Below are positions 62,623 through 64,000 of a stretch of 64,000 nucleotides of DNA, piece after piece. Location of the stretch: NCBI RefSeq assembly GCF_015999545.1, contig NZ_CP065546.1:1178001-1242000 (forward strand), read 5' to 3'. This DNA is from Lysinibacillus sp. JNUCC-52 (lineage in GTDB: Bacteria; Bacillota; Bacilli; Bacillales_A; Planococcaceae). Position 1 is the stretch's first letter; each line of letters begins with the position of its first letter. Made by a program: the position numbers and the translations under genes. The notes below the pieces were generated by a model, which was not told the origin of the DNA, searched no databases, and worked only from the letters and a program-made list of their open reading frames with translations.

Positions 62623-62949
62623 ATGATTACAGTTACTAACCGCTTTTTAGTAAAAAAAGGCTTTGCAAATAAAATGGCACCATTGTTTATATCTGATAAA
62701 AACTTATTGAACTGGGAAGGTTTTAATAAAGTTGAAGTGAACATTTGCTCAGAACCAGAAGATCATGATGAAATGAACGTTATGATGTTCTGGGATACAG
62801 TTGAGCAATTCAAGGCTTGGCGTGATTCTGATGACTTTAAAAATTTACACCGACGTGAAGCTATCGGGAACAAAGAAAACAGTGAGGCATCCCCAATAAT
62901 AGGTAATCGGGTTGTGATTTCTGAAATTGCTGCTACATTAATAAAGTAA
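62623..62949 (+). CDS. Heme-degrading monooxygenase, IsdG/HmoA type (candidate)
   Basis: 108-aa ABM-domain (antibiotic biosynthesis monooxygenase fold) protein: MITVTNRFLVKKGFANKMA, NVMMFWDTVEQFKAWRDSDDF, LHRREA. The His in the FKNLHRREA helix and the Trp in MMFWDTVEQ fit IsdG-type heme binders that release iron from heme. Divergent from the iron/heme import operon and with its own Fur box. The second ATG (62623) is preferred by spacing from AAAGGGG; the first is at 62617. Confidence 0.82.
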   Translation: MITVTNRFLVKKGFANKMAPLFISDKNLLNWEGFNKVEVNICSEPEDHDEMNVMMFWDTVEQFKAWRDSDDFKNLHRREAIGNKENSEASPIIGNRVVISEIAATLIK

Positions 62950-63118
62950 TTTCATATAGGAATCTTAAAAGGCTCTACTAATCTTAGTAATTAACAGTAC
63001 GCTATTCGTAAAAATACAAGAATATAAACTTTACGTTCTCAGACGCTTTTTCATTGAGTTACAGGTTAAACTTCTAACTCAATCCGTTTAAGAACGCTTT
63101 TAAATTTCTCTTTTCTAA

Positions 63119-63147
63119 CAACCCACAATTAACTATTGTGGGTTCTT
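63119..63147 (+). terminator. Terminator, probably of the monooxygenase gene
   Basis: AACCCACAAT / ATTGTGGGTT around TAACT with a CTTCTTC tail. Confidence 0.7.
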
Positions 63148-63333
63148 CTTCAAAGTCATTAGTTTTAATAGCCATGTAAAGTAGGTATTTTTTACTTTTG
63201 ATAGCATCCTTTTGGCCAAATTTTATATTTAGAACGCTCCCCCTTCTCAGTTAAACATATACAATTAATAACTCATAAATTACTAAAAAACGACGAGCTT
63301 GCATTAATAATAGTTGGCTGTTTAATAGTTTAA

Positions 63334-63370
63334 AAAATGCAATTCAAGTTAAATTTGAATTGCATTTTTT
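63334..63370. terminator. Terminator of the S-layer-homology gene
   Basis: AAATGCAATTCAA / TTGAATTGCATTT with T/A runs on both sides, so it can work in both directions. It lies about 120 bases after the SLH gene stop. Confidence 0.8.
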
Positions 63371-63489
63371 TATTAGAGAAGGATTCTATAGCGATAGCGG
63401 AACTACTTAACTGCTAAGAAGCGTAGTCACCACATCCAACTTTAGAAAAAGCTTAAGGGATAGTAATAGTACCTTACTTACTTAAATTA

Positions 63490-64000
63490 TTAATCAATTA
63501 AATTGACGTATTCTAATGAGCGTTTTAAAATTTTTGCCATTTGAGCACGTGTTAAATTACTTTGTGGGTTTAAATAACCATTAGATCCCGTCATAATATC
63601 TAGTGCTTGCAGTTCTGAAACTGCTTGTTTAGCGTAGTCAAATACTTTATTAGCATCTTTATACGTTAAAGCACTTTCATCAACTGTTACTTTATATCCT
63701 TTATATTCCAGCATACGTAATATCATTGCAGCTGCTTGCTGACGTGTAATATTTGCTGTTGGGTTAAATGTCGTTGCATTGACACCTGTTACAATACCGA
63801 CCTCTGCCAGTGCTTGTACCTCATGTTCATACCACTGACCTTTAACGTCCTTAAAAGCAGTAGCTTTAGCTGATTGAATATTTAAAGCTCTAGCAATCAT
63901 CACTGCAAATTGTGCACGTGAGATATTTTTATTTGGGCTAAATGTTGTGGCTGTTGTACCTGTTGTAATGCCAGCTGCATATAAAGCTAAAATTTCATCC
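63490..64000 (-). CDS. S-layer-homology (SLH) domain protein, C-terminal part
   Basis: Partial gene: the reading frame stays open to the window edge at 64000, so only the last 169 or so residues are seen. They contain three SLH motifs, each with F-x-P-x-x-x-I-x-R-A/Q-type pattern: TFSPNKNISRAQFAVMIARAL, TFNPTANITRQQAAAMILRML and YLNPQSNLTRAQMAKILKRSL (one residue spacing aside). SLH triplets bind pyruvylated secondary cell wall polymer and anchor surface proteins. Here they are at the C-terminus. The catalytic or structural part lies outside the window. Confidence 0.9.
   Translation of the reverse strand, partial: DEILALYAAGITTGTTATTFSPNKNISRAQFAVMIARALNIQSAKATAFKDVKGQWYEHEVQALAEVGIVTGVNATTFNPTANITRQQAAAMILRMLEYKGYKVTVDESALTYKDANKVFDYAKQAVSELQALDIMTGSNGYLNPQSNLTRAQMAKILKRSLEYVNLID

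Larger units (their letters stand above)
62950..63489. other. Intergenic region before the S-layer-homology gene
   Basis: 540 bp. It holds the two terminators listed separately and a third hairpin ATTGAGTTA / TAACTCAAT at 63053-63083. No credible gene seen. Confidence 0.5.

Noticed and set aside
1-64000. CRISPR array, tRNA or rRNA genes
   Set aside because: No regular spacer-repeat array (the 21-bp array has no unique spacers) and no tRNA or rRNA signatures were recognised by eye.

Overview
The window is AT-rich chromosomal DNA from a Gram-positive, Bacillus-type bacterium, most likely Lysinibacillus or a close relative. The evidence is strong AGGAGG ribosome-binding sites, frequent TTG/GTG starts, sigma-A promoters, one sigma-W-type promoter, lipobox lipoproteins and an S-layer-homology protein. 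The genus is inferred from overall character, not from a database match. No rRNA, tRNA, transposase, integrase or CRISPR array was seen.

Layout. 0-5.3 kb: a TetR-controlled MacB/FtsX-type ABC exporter and an MFS transporter. 5.5-10.6 kb: a soluble chemoreceptor-like protein, an acetyltransferase, the sigma-W NfeD/flotillin operon and two unknown proteins. 11-16.3 kb: an ABC-F ATPase behind a leader peptide and terminator, a membrane chemoreceptor and an AbrB-type membrane protein. 16.6-19.3 kb: a LytTR regulator, a DUF3021 protein and an ABC exporter. 19.4-24.2 kb: a DUF2087/GIY-YIG pair, a YitT-type protein, an M48 protease, a 21-bp tandem repeat and an XRE regulator divergent from a 58-aa gene. 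24.3-35.5 kb: two near-identical ascorbate-type PTS operons flank an ABC importer operon that also encodes a metallo-beta-lactamase-fold protein and a secreted CYTH-like protein, with a divergent LysR gene.

35.8-51 kb is a molybdenum and formate dehydrogenase region. It holds a YvgK-like regulator, modA and modB without modC, nearly the full molybdenum cofactor pathway (moaA, moaB, moaC, moaD, moaE, mobA, mobB, moeA, moeB), fdhD, a DUF2294 gene, a 978-aa formate dehydrogenase, its DUF1641 partner and an Mrp/ApbC Fe-S carrier. A Fur box, a promoter and a terminator-bounded stretch before the dehydrogenase look like a small RNA or leader.

51-58 kb: a small unknown protein, a CamS lipoprotein, an acetyltransferase, and the class Ib ribonucleotide reductase operon nrdH-nrdI-nrdE-nrdF-dut. 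This operon lies behind two NrdR-box-like palindromes, a cobalamin riboswitch and a terminator. 58.6-63 kb: a Fur-type iron or heme locus with an ABC importer, a ferrochelatase-family protein and a divergent IsdG/HmoA-type monooxygenase. 63.5 kb to the edge: the C-terminal part of an S-layer-homology protein.

The most interesting signals are the B12-riboswitch control of a B12-independent reductase, the importer/MBL/CYTH operon, the ABC-F attenuation leader, the Fur-linked short transcript, and a family of short intergenic repeats carrying a GTGMCTGKCAC-type core.
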